Shown here: piece after piece, positions 41,289-49,490 of the stretch
How positions within the stretch are numbered: the stretch's first letter is position 1
Layout of the letters: each line of letters opens with the position of its first letter
Origin: Streptomyces sp. ISL-11
GTDB taxonomy: Bacteria; Actinomycetota; Actinomycetes; Streptomycetales; Streptomycetaceae
DNA: 64,000 nt
Assembly (NCBI RefSeq): GCF_018614525.1
Contig: NZ_JAGGOL010000036.1
Span: 1 to 64,000, forward strand
Direction: 5' to 3'
Program-made: the position numbers and the translations under genes
Notes under the pieces: model-generated
Database searches by the model: none
Told to the model about the DNA's origin: nothing
Seen by the model: only the letters and a program-made list of their open reading frames with translations

Positions 41289-42251
41289 ATGGGTGGGACG
41301 ACGTCAGCCGACGGCGTGAGCCGTTGGGCGATCGAGGCGCGGGGGCTGGGGAAGCGGTACCGGCGGCGGTGGGCCCTGCGGGACTGCTCGTTCCGGCTGC
41401 CGGCCGGGGCCGTCTGCGGGCTCGTGGGGTCCAACGGCGCGGGCAAGAGCACGCTGCTGAGCATCGCGGCGCGGATCACCCGGCCGACGACCGGGAGCCT
41501 GCGGATCCTCGGCATGCCCGTCACCGGCCCGGCGGCGCCGGCCCGGTGCGCCTTCGTGGCACAGGACAAGCCGCTGTTCCCGAGGTTCACCGTCGAGGAG
41601 ACCCTGCGCCTGGGCCGGGAGCTCAATCCGCGCTGGGACCAGGGGATCGCCGAGCGGATCGTACGGTCCGGCCGGCTGGCCCCGCACACCCGCGTCGGAG
41701 CCCTCTCCGGCGGCCAGCGCTCCCGGCTGGCGCTCGCGCTGGCCTTCGGCAAGCGGCCCGAACTGCTGCTGCTCGACGAACCGGTGGCCGCACTGGACCC
41801 GCTCGCCGCCCACGACATCGCGGGCCTGCTGATGGCCGAGGCGGCCGAACAGGGCACGACCGTGCTCATGTCCTCCCACCAGCTGTCCGACGTGGCCACC
41901 ATGTGCGACCACCTGCTGGCCGTCGCCGACGGCCGGCTCCGCCTCGCGGGCGAGATCGACGAGCTGCTGGGCGCCCACCGTCTGGTGACCGGCGCCCACC
42001 TCGTGGACGGCGTCCCGCAGGAGATCGCCCGGCACACCGTCGTCGAATCGCGCGCCACGGGCCGCCAGTTCACCGCCCTGATCCGGCGGCACGGACCGGT
42101 GGAGGGCGACTGGCGGGTCACCGAGCCCTCCCTGGAGGAGGTGCTGCTGGGCTACCTGCGCTCACCCGGCACCCCGGCCCTGGTGACGCCCGGCGCCCGC
42201 GTCGAGCACCCCGAAGACGAACAGAGCGAACCGCAGGAGGAGGCCGCGTGA
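41289..42251 (+). CDS. ABC transporter ATP-binding protein (YtrB-like)
   Basis: 320-residue ATPase: Walker A GSNGAGKST, Q-loop VAQDKPLF, signature LSGGQRSRLALALAF, Walker B LLLLDEPVAALDP and the H-loop in MSSHQLSDV. The C-terminal 90 residues are the extension typical of exporter ATPases in YtrB/Bcr-type systems. The stop overlaps the permease start. With the GntR regulator it forms a three-gene operon of the kind induced by cell-wall-active antibiotics in Gram-positives. A role in self-protection against the neighbouring cluster's product is possible but not shown. Confidence 0.9.
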   Translation: MGGTTSADGVSRWAIEARGLGKRYRRRWALRDCSFRLPAGAVCGLVGSNGAGKSTLLSIAARITRPTTGSLRILGMPVTGPAAPARCAFVAQDKPLFPRFTVEETLRLGRELNPRWDQGIAERIVRSGRLAPHTRVGALSGGQRSRLALALAFGKRPELLLLDEPVAALDPLAAHDIAGLLMAEAAEQGTTVLMSSHQLSDVATMCDHLLAVADGRLRLAGEIDELLGAHRLVTGAHLVDGVPQEIARHTVVESRATGRQFTALIRRHGPVEGDWRVTEPSLEEVLLGYLRSPGTPALVTPGARVEHPEDEQSEPQEEAA

Positions 42252-43243
42252 GCGCGACCGCAGAGGAATCGGCCGGGCGCGCGGGCGAGGCCGGCAAGCA
42301 GCCGCCGCGCGTCCTGCGCGGCCTGGCGTGGCTGGTGTGGCGCCAGCACCGCACCGCCTTCGTGGCCTGTCTGCTCCTGACCGCCGCCGCGAGCGTGAAC
42401 ATGCTCTGGCAGCGGGCCTCGATGAACGACTGGCTGCGCCGGCACGAGGTGGCCACCCCCGTGCCGCGCGACCTGCTGATGGAGATGCAGGACGCGTACG
42501 GCGCGGCCTTCCAGGACGGGTCCTGGATCCTGTCGATGGTGCCCATCGTCGCGGGCGTATTCCTCGGCGCCCCGCTGATCTCCGGCGACCGGGAGCGCGG
42601 CACCGTGAAGCTGGTGACCACCCAGTCGGTCACGCGCGGCCGCTGGCTGGCCACCAAGCTCGGCATGGCGGCGCTGGTCACCGTCGTGTGCTCGGCCCTG
42701 CTCTCCGCCGTCTTCACCTGGTGGTGGGAGCCCGCGCACGAGGTCGTCAACGTGGGGGAGTGGTCGGGCGGTACCATCTTCGACCACACCGGACCGATGC
42801 CGGTGGCGATGGCCCTGCTCCACCTCGCCGTCGGTGTCGCCGCCGGTGTGCTCGTCCGCCGGACGCTGCCCGCCATGGTCCTCACCTTCGGCTTCGCCTT
42901 CGCCATGACGGAGGTGTGGGACCGGGTCCGGCTGCTGCCGTTCACGCCCCGCGTGATCACCAACCCGGTCGAGCTGGGACAGCCCCACGTACCCCGGGCC
43001 GCCGTGGCGTACGACAACTGGACCGTCGACGCGAACGGCGGGTTCCACGGCTTCGGCACCTGCTTCAACGAGCGCACGGGCGCCGCCTGCCGGGCCAACA
43101 AGGGGATCGTCGCCGAACGCCTGGAATACTTCGGCTACGACCAGATGAGCGCCATGCAGTGGACCTGCGCCGCGATCCTGCTGGCGGTCACCGCCGCGAT
43201 CACCGGCCTCACCCTGTGGTGGGCCCGCCGGCGACCGCTGTGA
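42248..43243 (+). CDS. ABC transporter permease
   Basis: 331-residue integral membrane partner of the ATPase. About six hydrophobic segments are seen, including LAWLVWRQHRTAFVACLLLT at the N-terminus, IVAGVFLGAPLISGDRERGT (the conserved GD-RERGT-like loop of ABC-2 permeases) and AAILLAVTAAITGLTLWW at the end. A large extracytoplasmic loop lies between the last two helices and holds a likely disulfide (GTCFNERTGAACR). The GTG start overlaps the ATPase stop. The substrate cannot be inferred. Confidence 0.88.
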   Translation: MSATAEESAGRAGEAGKQPPRVLRGLAWLVWRQHRTAFVACLLLTAAASVNMLWQRASMNDWLRRHEVATPVPRDLLMEMQDAYGAAFQDGSWILSMVPIVAGVFLGAPLISGDRERGTVKLVTTQSVTRGRWLATKLGMAALVTVVCSALLSAVFTWWWEPAHEVVNVGEWSGGTIFDHTGPMPVAMALLHLAVGVAAGVLVRRTLPAMVLTFGFAFAMTEVWDRVRLLPFTPRVITNPVELGQPHVPRAAVAYDNWTVDANGGFHGFGTCFNERTGAACRANKGIVAERLEYFGYDQMSAMQWTCAAILLAVTAAITGLTLWWARRRPL

Positions 43244-43298
43244 GCCGCGGGACCTTCCGGTCGTCGCGCACATGGACGGAATGAGGGGGCGGCCGCAG

Positions 43299-43685
43299 AT
43301 GGTCGAGTTCAGGATCGACCGGCACAGCGGGATGGCCGCCTACCTGCAGATCGTCCAGCAGGTCCAGGAGGCCCTCCGGCTGGGCATCCTGGCCGTCGGC
43401 GACCAGCTGCCCACCGCGGCCCGGGTCGCCCGCGACACCCGGCTCAACCCCAACACGACGCTCAAGGCGTACCGGGAGCTCGAACACCTGGGTCTCGTCG
43501 AACCCCGCCCCGGCGTGGGAACCTTCGTCAGCGCCATCCCGGCGCAGACCAGGCCACTCGCCGACTCCCCGCTGCGCGGGGAGCTCTCGGAGTGGATGCG
43601 CCGGGCACGCGGAGCGGGCCTGGACTGGGCGGACGTCTCCGCCCTCGTCACCGCGGCACGCGCCGAGCACTACCCGACGCCCTGA
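43299..43685 (+). CDS. GntR-family regulator, YtrA subfamily
   Basis: 128-residue regulator consisting of a GntR winged helix and a short C-terminal dimerisation part, the YtrA layout. The HTH is in QVQEALRLGILAVGDQLPTA followed by RDTRLNPNTTLKAYRELEHLG and a PGVGTFV wing. I start it at ATG 43299, which has GAGGGGGC upstream and fits the family N-terminus; ATG 43272 is possible. YtrA proteins repress their own ABC operon by binding an AT-rich inverted repeat, and one is present at 41254-41273. Confidence 0.88.
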   Translation: MVEFRIDRHSGMAAYLQIVQQVQEALRLGILAVGDQLPTAARVARDTRLNPNTTLKAYRELEHLGLVEPRPGVGTFVSAIPAQTRPLADSPLRGELSEWMRRARGAGLDWADVSALVTAARAEHYPTP

Positions 43686-43753
43686 GGAACCGGCCGGCCC
43701 ACCACGGGCTCGGTCCGCCCCGGACGCAGCACGAGCACACCAGACGGAACGGC

Positions 43754-44965
43754 ATGACAACGATGAACCCGGCCCTCATACCCGGCTCCTCCACGACGGT
43801 GCCCCGCGCCCGGCCCTCGTGGAGCGAGCCCGGGCACACCCCTCTGCCGAAACGATTCTTCACTCGGGTGCGGCCCGCGCTCGCCATCTACGCGGTCACC
43901 GCCGTGCTCCACCTCGTGCTGCTCGCCGCCATGGGCGGCCCCGACGACCCCGGCCTGCGCCGGCGCCTGCTGTCCTGGGACGGCAACCTCTACGCGGACA
44001 TCGCGGCCAACGGCTACCCGGACGCTTTCTCCTACGGCGAGGACGGCCGGCTCACCGGCAACAACCTGGCGTTCTTCCCGCTGTACCCACTGCTGATCCG
44101 CGTGGTCCACACGGTCACCCGCCTCGACCACGGGACGGCCGGCATCGTGGCCGCCCACCTCTCGCTGATCGCCGCGCTCGTCGTCGTGGGCGAGCTGCTC
44201 ACCCGGCTGTACGGGCGCCGCACCGCGCTCGTGGCCCTCGTGCTGCTGGCCGGGGCGCAGCCCATGGCCCTGGCCTTCCTGATGTCCTACAGCGAGGCCC
44301 TGTTCCTGGCCCTGGCCGCCGGAACGCTCCTCGCCGCGCACCGCCGCGCCTGGCTCACCGCCGGCACCCTGGCGCTGCTCACCGGCCTGACCCGGCCCGC
44401 CGCCGTCGCGGCCGTCGCCGCCCTCGCCGTCGCCGCCGGCCTGCACCTGCTGCGCGAACGCCGCCTCATCCGGCGCCCGGTGGCGGCGGTCGCCCTCGCC
44501 TGCGCCGGCACCCCGCTGTACCTGTGGTGGGTGGGGGAGCGGGTGGGCGAGCCGGACGCGTGGTTCCGCATCCAGGAGGCCGGCTGGGGCACCCACTGGG
44601 ACAACGGCGCGGCGTTCCTGGACTTCCTCGCGGAAACGCTTCGCCACGGCGAGGGCTGGGTGCCGGTGAGCGCCGCCGTCCTCCTCCTCGGACTGGTCTG
44701 CGCCACCCTGCTCACCTGGCACCGGGTCACCTGGCCGCCCTTGCTGGTGTACGGCACCGGCATCGTCGTGCTGACCCTCTGCCAGAGCAACTACTCCCAC
44801 TCCAAACTGCGGCTGCTGGTCCCCGCCGTCCTCTTCCTCGTCCCCGCCGCCCGCGCGCTGGCCCGGGCCCGGACCCGTACGGCGGCCGTCACCCTCGGCG
44901 CGGCCACCCTGTTCGGCTGCTGGTACGGCGCCTACATGCTCACCACCTGGCACTACGCCATTTGA
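43754..44965 (+). CDS. PIG-V-like membrane mannosyltransferase
   Basis: 403-residue polytopic membrane protein with about ten helices. The first extracytoplasmic loop has SWDGNLYADIAANGYPDA and LAFFPLYPLLIR, the acidic/aromatic loop typical of GT-C fold PIG-V-type mannosyltransferases that use polyprenyl-phosphate sugars. The segment SYSEALFLALAAGTLLA is also typical. It is 68 bp downstream of the GntR gene, possibly unlinked in function. Actinobacterial members are thought to modify lipoglycans or exported proteins. No sign of a role in the clusters. Confidence 0.8.
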   Translation: MTTMNPALIPGSSTTVPRARPSWSEPGHTPLPKRFFTRVRPALAIYAVTAVLHLVLLAAMGGPDDPGLRRRLLSWDGNLYADIAANGYPDAFSYGEDGRLTGNNLAFFPLYPLLIRVVHTVTRLDHGTAGIVAAHLSLIAALVVVGELLTRLYGRRTALVALVLLAGAQPMALAFLMSYSEALFLALAAGTLLAAHRRAWLTAGTLALLTGLTRPAAVAAVAALAVAAGLHLLRERRLIRRPVAAVALACAGTPLYLWWVGERVGEPDAWFRIQEAGWGTHWDNGAAFLDFLAETLRHGEGWVPVSAAVLLLGLVCATLLTWHRVTWPPLLVYGTGIVVLTLCQSNYSHSKLRLLVPAVLFLVPAARALARARTRTAAVTLGAATLFGCWYGAYMLTTWHYAI

Positions 44966-45158
44966 ACCGCGGCGACCGAGCGGTTCCGCCCGTCCGGCAG
45001 GGAAGCGCTGACCGCAAACCCGTCACCGACCGGACGCGGAGAGCTAAGATTTTTGACGTGTTGCCGCATCAAAGGCCCGGTCCTCCGGTGCGCCGGGCAG
45101 CGGCACCGGCCGGCACGCACATCCACGCCGCGCGGCGGTTCTACGGATCGAGGGATCT

Positions 45159-45743
45159 GTGACTGGAGACTGGGAGCGGCTTCCGCCGGCCGGCACGCGC
45201 CGCCGTCGCCTGGCCGTCACCTTCGTGGCCTTCCACGAGCTGCACGCCGCCAAGTGGGGCGCGTACGCCCGGGTGCGCACCGGGGACCGGGAGGCCGCCG
45301 AGCGGATCGTGGCGGAGGTCTTCGCCCGGCTGCGGCCGTGCTGGCCGCACGTCCTGCGGCAGCCGTCGGCGGAGTCCTGCGCGTGGTCCTTATTGCGGGA
45401 GCACCTCGACCGCCACCCGGTCGACCGCGGTACGGCCGCCCACCCGCTCCGGGAGGAGCACCCATGGCGGTCCGGCCCGCCGGAGGAAGAGATGGAGCTG
45501 TGCGCGGCCGTCGCCCGGCTGCCCGAACGGCAGCGCGACGCCCTCGTGCTCCACTTCGTGATCGGCTACACCGTGGGGCAGGTCGCGGAACTCCTCGGCG
45601 TCGAGGAGGCCACGGCCCGTTCCCACATCGGCCACGCGCGACGCGCGCTCGCCGCCGTACCGGCGGCGCGGCACCGCGGCAGGGCGACGCCGTGTCAGGT
45701 GCCCGCCGCACCGGCCGTGGAATCCAGCCCGGCCGGGGTGTGA
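45159..45743 (+). CDS. RNA polymerase sigma-70-like factor with a TTA codon
   Basis: 194-residue ECF-like sigma factor. Region 2 is degenerate (RTGDREAAERIVAEVFARL). Region 4 is clear: VARLPERQRDALVLHFVIG, then the HTH VGQVAELLGVEEATARSHIG. Codon 78 is TTA (45390-45392), so expression probably depends on bldA. The GTG start at 45159 is 105 bp from a TTGACG-type -35 (45053). The last 49 bases overlap the convergent DUF4865 gene. No anti-sigma factor gene is adjacent. Targets unknown. Confidence 0.82.
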   Translation: MTGDWERLPPAGTRRRRLAVTFVAFHELHAAKWGAYARVRTGDREAAERIVAEVFARLRPCWPHVLRQPSAESCAWSLLREHLDRHPVDRGTAAHPLREEHPWRSGPPEEEMELCAAVARLPERQRDALVLHFVIGYTVGQVAELLGVEEATARSHIGHARRALAAVPAARHRGRATPCQVPAAPAVESSPAGV

Positions 45744-46324
45744 GGCCCGGGGCCCTGGAGTGGTGACCGCAGCCCCGGCGCCGACAGGTGCAGGACCTCG
45801 TAGCGCTCTGTGGCCGGCTCCGCCTCCGGCACCGCGTCCCGCCACAGCGTGAACCGCAGCAGCTGCCACCCGCACGGATCGAAGGCGAGCGCCGTCGTGT
45901 GCACGCCCTCCTCCCGCGCCGTCAGGAGCAGCGCGCCGAGCGCCTCCTCGACGGCCGCCGCCGGATCGGCGCCGGACGGCAGGGTGGTGATGTGCCGGGA
46001 GGCCGCCCGGGGCGTGCCGCCGCGGGCCGGACCGGCCTCGCACGCGACGCCGGTCCAGTGCCGTACGGCGGGCCGCCCGAAGTCGCGCAGGATGTTCTGG
46101 AAGCCACCGCCGCCGACGAGGAAGTGGCTCATCGCGCCGGTGTCGTTCCAGAGGTAGAAGGGGGCGTACTGGTTGACGGGCGAGCCGTCGGTGCCGCGTT
46201 CGCGGATGACGTACGCCTTGAGGCCGAGTCCGGGCCGGTCGTCGAGGAGGTGGCCGGAGCGGGCGACCCGGTTGCGGATGACCTTCATGTCGTAGTCGGC
46301 GGGCAGGGTGATCTCGTACTGCAT
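45695..46324 (-). CDS. DUF4865 family protein
   Basis: 209-residue protein starting MQYEITLPADYDMKVIRNRV, the hallmark of the DUF4865 family, followed by RSGHLLDDRPGLGLKAYVIRERG and YAPFYLWNDTGAMSHFLVGGGGFQN. The N-terminal half looks like a dimeric alpha/beta-barrel (ABM or EthD-like), and the function of the family is unknown. It lies 22 bp after the TetR gene on the same strand, so it is probably its regulated partner, possibly handling a small reactive molecule. The 3' end overlaps the sigma-factor gene. Confidence 0.78.
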   Translation of the reverse strand: MQYEITLPADYDMKVIRNRVARSGHLLDDRPGLGLKAYVIRERGTDGSPVNQYAPFYLWNDTGAMSHFLVGGGGFQNILRDFGRPAVRHWTGVACEAGPARGGTPRAASRHITTLPSGADPAAAVEEALGALLLTAREEGVHTTALAFDPCGWQLLRFTLWRDAVPEAEPATERYEVLHLSAPGLRSPLQGPGPHTPAGLDSTAGAAGT

Positions 46325-46346
46325 GGCGTACACGTGCGGAACTCCC

Positions 46347-46913
46347 TTATGCGCGGGCGTGGCGGGTGAGCAGGCCGAGGACGCCCTCGACGGCCTGGTG
46401 GAACGGCTCGGCCGAGTCGGCCGCGCGGGCGAGGACGTAGCCGCCCTGGAGGACCGCGACGACGGTCGAGGCCGTGGCCACGGGGTCGAGCGAGGCGTCG
46501 AGTTCACCGCGTTCGCGGCCCTGGGCGAGGAGCTCCGCGAGCCGGCCGCGCAGCCAGTCGAAGGTCTCGTCGACCGGCCGGCGCAGCACGGGGTCGGCGA
46601 CGATGTCCGGATCCTGGGTGAGGCGGCCGATCGGGCAGCCCTTGAGGACGTCGCGCTCGCGCAGCAGGTAGGCGGAGATCCGCTCCAGGGCCGTGCCCGG
46701 CCCCGCGAACCGCTCCTCCGCCGTGGCCCGCATCTCCTCCGCCGTGCGCCGGATCGCCGCGAGGGCGAGATCCGGCTTGCCGGTGAAGTGGTGGTACATG
46801 CTGCCCTGTCCGGCGCCGGCGCGCTGCTGGATGGCCTTGGGGCTCGTACCCACGTAGCCGCGTTCCCAGAGGAGTTCGCGCGTGCTGTCGATCAGACGTT
46901 CCGAGGTGCTCAC
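46347..46913 (-). CDS. TetR-family regulator
   Basis: About 188 residues. The HTH is RLIDSTRELLWERGYVGTSPKAIQQRAGAG-like (see LLWERGYVGTSPKA, then GQGSMYHHFTGKPDL), followed by a TetR_C domain with a Cys in LKGCPIGRLTQDP, the pattern of YxaF/LmrA-type repressors. I prefer GTG 46913: a -10 TATGTA on the minus strand (46930-46925) places the transcript start near 46918. GTG 46922 is the in-frame alternative. An operator overlaps the promoter. It probably regulates itself and the DUF4865 gene. Confidence 0.85.
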   Translation of the reverse strand: MSTSERLIDSTRELLWERGYVGTSPKAIQQRAGAGQGSMYHHFTGKPDLALAAIRRTAEEMRATAEERFAGPGTALERISAYLLRERDVLKGCPIGRLTQDPDIVADPVLRRPVDETFDWLRGRLAELLAQGRERGELDASLDPVATASTVVAVLQGGYVLARAADSAEPFHQAVEGVLGLLTRHARA

Positions 46914-46924
46914 GCGGAGCACTT

Positions 46925-46940
46925 TACATACTGGTAGGTA
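46925..46940. promoter_or_regulatory. TetR operator
   Basis: TACATAC-TG-GTAGGTA is an inverted repeat with one mismatch in 7-bp arms, overlapping the putative -10 of the TetR gene, in the 66-bp gap after the MFS gene. Confidence 0.6.
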
Positions 46941-46979
46941 CAGGAGCGAGTCCCGGGGGCGCGCGCACCGCGCCTTCGG

Positions 46980-48179
46980 TCAGTCCGTCCGTAGGGGCCG
47001 GCGCAGGAGGTACGCGCCCACGGTGGCCGTCAGGACCATCACGCACCCCGCGAAGACCAGGCCCGCCCCGCGCAGCCCCAGAGCCAGGGTGAGGGCCCCG
47101 ACTCCCATCACCGGCAAGGAGATTCCGACGTAGGCGACGGCGAAGAAGGCCGAGATCGTCGCGCCCCGGCGCTCGTCCGGGGCCACCGCGCTCACGCTGG
47201 TCAGGGCCGCGCGGAAGGCGAGTCCCTGGCCGAGGCCCACGCCCACCGCGCCGACGACCAGCACCGGCAGGGATTCCACCAGGAGGGAGGTCGCCACGAC
47301 GGCCATGCCGGCCGTCAGTACCAGGCAACCGGTGGGCAGCGCGCGCCGCGCGCCCACCCGGCCCATCGAGAACTGGCCGGCCGTGGAGGAGCAGAACACC
47401 GAGAAGACGACCAGGCCCGTAACGGCCAGGTCGTGCTCTCCCAGGGTCTGGGCGAGGAAGCCCGGCGCCACCGCGGTGAACAGTCCCAGGACGGAGAAGC
47501 CGGCGAACGCGGCCAGCCCGGCCGGCACGAACGCTCCGCGCGTCTCCTGGGGTACGACCATGCCCTGAGGGCGCAGCGGCGGGCGAGGAGTGCGGGGCTC
47601 CACGGTCTCCGGCAGGGCGCGGGTGACGGCGAAGGCCGCCGCGAGCAGAGCGATGTGCACCAGGAAGGGCAGCCGGAGCGGCCAGGGTGCGTACTGCGCC
47701 AGGAACCCCGACAGCAGGGGACCACAGCCCAGGCCGCCCATGTTGGCGGCCGTGGCGGCGAACGCCGCCTGTCCGCGCCGCTCCGGAGGCGCCAGTTCCA
47801 GTACGGCGGCCGTCGCGGCCCCGCTGAAGAGCCCCGCGGCGCATCCCGAGAGCAGCCGTCCCGCGAACAGCAGCGGCAGTCCGCTCTCCCCCAGGAAGCA
47901 CCCCGCGCTCAGGACCGACAGCCCCAGAGCGGACAGCAGCACCGGGCGCCGGCCCAGAACGTCGGAGAAGTCGCCGGCCACCAGCAGCGCGGCGATCACA
48001 CCGAACGCGTAGACCGCGAAGATCACGGTCACCATCAGCTCGGAGAACCCGATCCGTTCCTGGTAGAGCCCGTACAGCGGCGTCGGCAGCGTGGTCCCCG
48101 CCATGCCGACCGCGAACACCCCTGCGGCCGCGAGATACCAGTCCTGGGCGCGACGTTGTCCCACGTCTTGAGCGATCAC
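46980..48179 (-). CDS. MFS transporter (12 TM, DHA1-like)
   Basis: 399-residue exporter with 12 predicted helices in two halves. Motif A is GDFSDVLGRRPVLL, and helix 5 carries GLGCGPLLSGFLAQ. The long central loop is rich in Arg/Pro (about residues 195-210). I start it at GTG 48179 where hydrophobicity and family similarity begin; the frame continues upstream into the repeat at 48.3 kb, which is unlikely to be coding. It precedes the TetR gene on the same strand. Substrate unknown; probably a general drug/metabolite pump. Confidence 0.85.
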   Translation of the reverse strand: MIAQDVGQRRAQDWYLAAAGVFAVGMAGTTLPTPLYGLYQERIGFSELMVTVIFAVYAFGVIAALLVAGDFSDVLGRRPVLLSALGLSVLSAGCFLGESGLPLLFAGRLLSGCAAGLFSGAATAAVLELAPPERRGQAAFAATAANMGGLGCGPLLSGFLAQYAPWPLRLPFLVHIALLAAAFAVTRALPETVEPRTPRPPLRPQGMVVPQETRGAFVPAGLAAFAGFSVLGLFTAVAPGFLAQTLGEHDLAVTGLVVFSVFCSSTAGQFSMGRVGARRALPTGCLVLTAGMAVVATSLLVESLPVLVVGAVGVGLGQGLAFRAALTSVSAVAPDERRGATISAFFAVAYVGISLPVMGVGALTLALGLRGAGLVFAGCVMVLTATVGAYLLRRPLRTD

Positions 48180-48295
48180 GCCGCCATTCTTGCCGGATGG
48201 CCGGCCTTGACGGGCTTGCCATACCGGGGCGAATCGCTGCGAAATGGCGGTTGGCGGGGACCGCTCATGGTGTCCGGCGAGCCGTGGCCGTCTTT

Positions 48296-48448
48296 GCCGT
48301 CTGCGGCGGCGGGCGCCCTGCGTGCGCGTCCTCAAACTCCCCCAGCTACCGCTGGTAGGTACCCCCAACGGGCTTGAATTCGGCTGAGCTCAGCCAATTC
48401 CAGCCCGTCCGGCGATTGAGGACACCGCCGCGCAGCGGTGGTGCGCAC
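48296..48448. repeat. Composite intergenic repeat, copy 3
   Basis: An 80-bp core (48336-48415) between TCCTCAA (48329-48335) and TTGAGGA (48416-48422). Flanks are in the same order as in copy 2 (11641-11800), but the core is inverted: the CTCCCCCAGCTACCGCTG end is now on the left and the GTCCGGCG end on the right. A near-palindrome GAATTCGGCTGAGCTCAGCC lies in the core. It occupies most of the 312-bp gap between the MFS and siderophore ATPase genes; no gene is seen. Confidence 0.85.
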
Positions 48449-48491
48449 GACGACGGCCCGCAGCCGCCCGCACCCGATCCACCGGACACCG

Positions 48492-49292
48492 CTAGCGCGC
48501 GGCGACCGCCGCTGCCGCGTGCCGCGCGGCCGGGACGACGACGGGGGAGCCGTCGTCCGGGGCCTGGAGGATGTCGGCCTCGATGCCGTACAGCTCGCGC
48601 ACCAAGGCGCTGTCGACGACGTCGCGGGGCGCCCCCTGGGCGACGATCCGCCCGTCCTTCATGGCGACGACGGTGTCGGCGTAGCGGGCCGCGCCGGCCA
48701 GGTCGTGCAGGACCATCACGACCGTACGGCCCGCCACGGCCACCTCGCGCACGAGGTCGAGGACCTCGACGGCATGGCCGATGTCGAGCGCGCTGGTCGG
48801 CTCGTCGAGGAGGACCACCGGGGTCTCCTGGGCCAGCACCATCGCCAGCCAGCAGCGCTGCCGCTGGCCCCCGGAGAGCTGGTCGAGGCGGCGGTCGGCG
48901 AGGCCGGCGACGCCGGTGGCGCGCAGCGCCTCCCCGACGGCCCGCTCGTCCTCGCGGGACCACTGGCGGAACAGGCCCTGGTGCGGGTGGCGTCCGTAGC
49001 GTACGAGCCCGGCGACCGTGACGGCCTCGGGGGCCAGCGGGGACTGGGGGAGGAGCGCGATGCGATGGGCGGCCTGCCGCTGCCGGAGCTGCCAGATGTC
49101 GGCGTCGCCCGCGAGGATCCGGCCGGACTCGGGCTGGTGGAGGCGGGCGATGGAGCGCAGCAGCGTGGACTTGCCGCAGCCGTTGGGCCCGACGATGGCG
49201 ACGACCTCGCCGGAGGGGACGGTGAGGTCGACGCCTGCCACGGCGCGGTGGCCGGGGTAACCGGCGATGAGCTGTTCGACGCGGAGCTCCAC
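48492..49292 (-). CDS. Siderophore ABC transporter ATP-binding protein (FecE/FepC-like)
   Basis: 266-residue ATPase of the iron-chelate importer class: Walker A GPNGCGKST, Q-loop LLPQSPLAPEAVTV, signature QLSGGQRQRCWLAMVLAQ, Walker B VVLLDEPTSALDI, and H-loop MVLHDLAGA. The start is GTG 49292. It is divergent from the siderophore-binding lipoprotein gene with an iron box between, so the two are probably co-repressed by DmdR1/IdeR when iron is plentiful. The matching permease is likely the FecCD protein at the right edge of the window. Confidence 0.92.
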   Translation of the reverse strand: MELRVEQLIAGYPGHRAVAGVDLTVPSGEVVAIVGPNGCGKSTLLRSIARLHQPESGRILAGDADIWQLRQRQAAHRIALLPQSPLAPEAVTVAGLVRYGRHPHQGLFRQWSREDERAVGEALRATGVAGLADRRLDQLSGGQRQRCWLAMVLAQETPVVLLDEPTSALDIGHAVEVLDLVREVAVAGRTVVMVLHDLAGAARYADTVVAMKDGRIVAQGAPRDVVDSALVRELYGIEADILQAPDDGSPVVVPAARHAAAAVAAR

Positions 49293-49352
49293 GGGCGGGG
49301 GCCTTTCGGGACGATCGCCGGATTGTTATGGACCCTCCTGGCCGGAGAGCTT

Positions 49353-49371
49353 TAAGGTAAGGCTAACCTAA
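49353..49371. promoter_or_regulatory. Iron box (DmdR1/IdeR type), divergent promoter
   Basis: TAAGGTAAGGCTAACCTAA matches the 19-bp actinobacterial iron-box consensus TTAGGTTAGGCTAACCTAA at 17 of 19 positions. It lies between the ATPase gene and the binding-protein gene and should repress both under high iron. Confidence 0.85.
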
Positions 49372-49490
49372 TGTCCATCGTCGACCCGTGCGAGGGAACC
49401 CTTGTGCGGCCGGTCGACGCGTTTTCCTTTGCCGCACCCCTTTCTTCACCTCTTTTTTCTCCACCCCTCCTTACACGCCCGGAGCTTTCG

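Noticed and set aside
41289..43685. YtrA-type ABC operon as part of the polyyne/PKS cluster
   Set aside because: A strong terminator at 39.4 kb and two unrelated leftward genes separate it. A self-resistance role is possible but unsupported.
48180..48368. N-terminal extension of the MFS transporter into the upstream repeat
   Set aside because: The extra residues are encoded by the repeat core and flank and show no family similarity; GTG 48179 gives a normal N-terminus.
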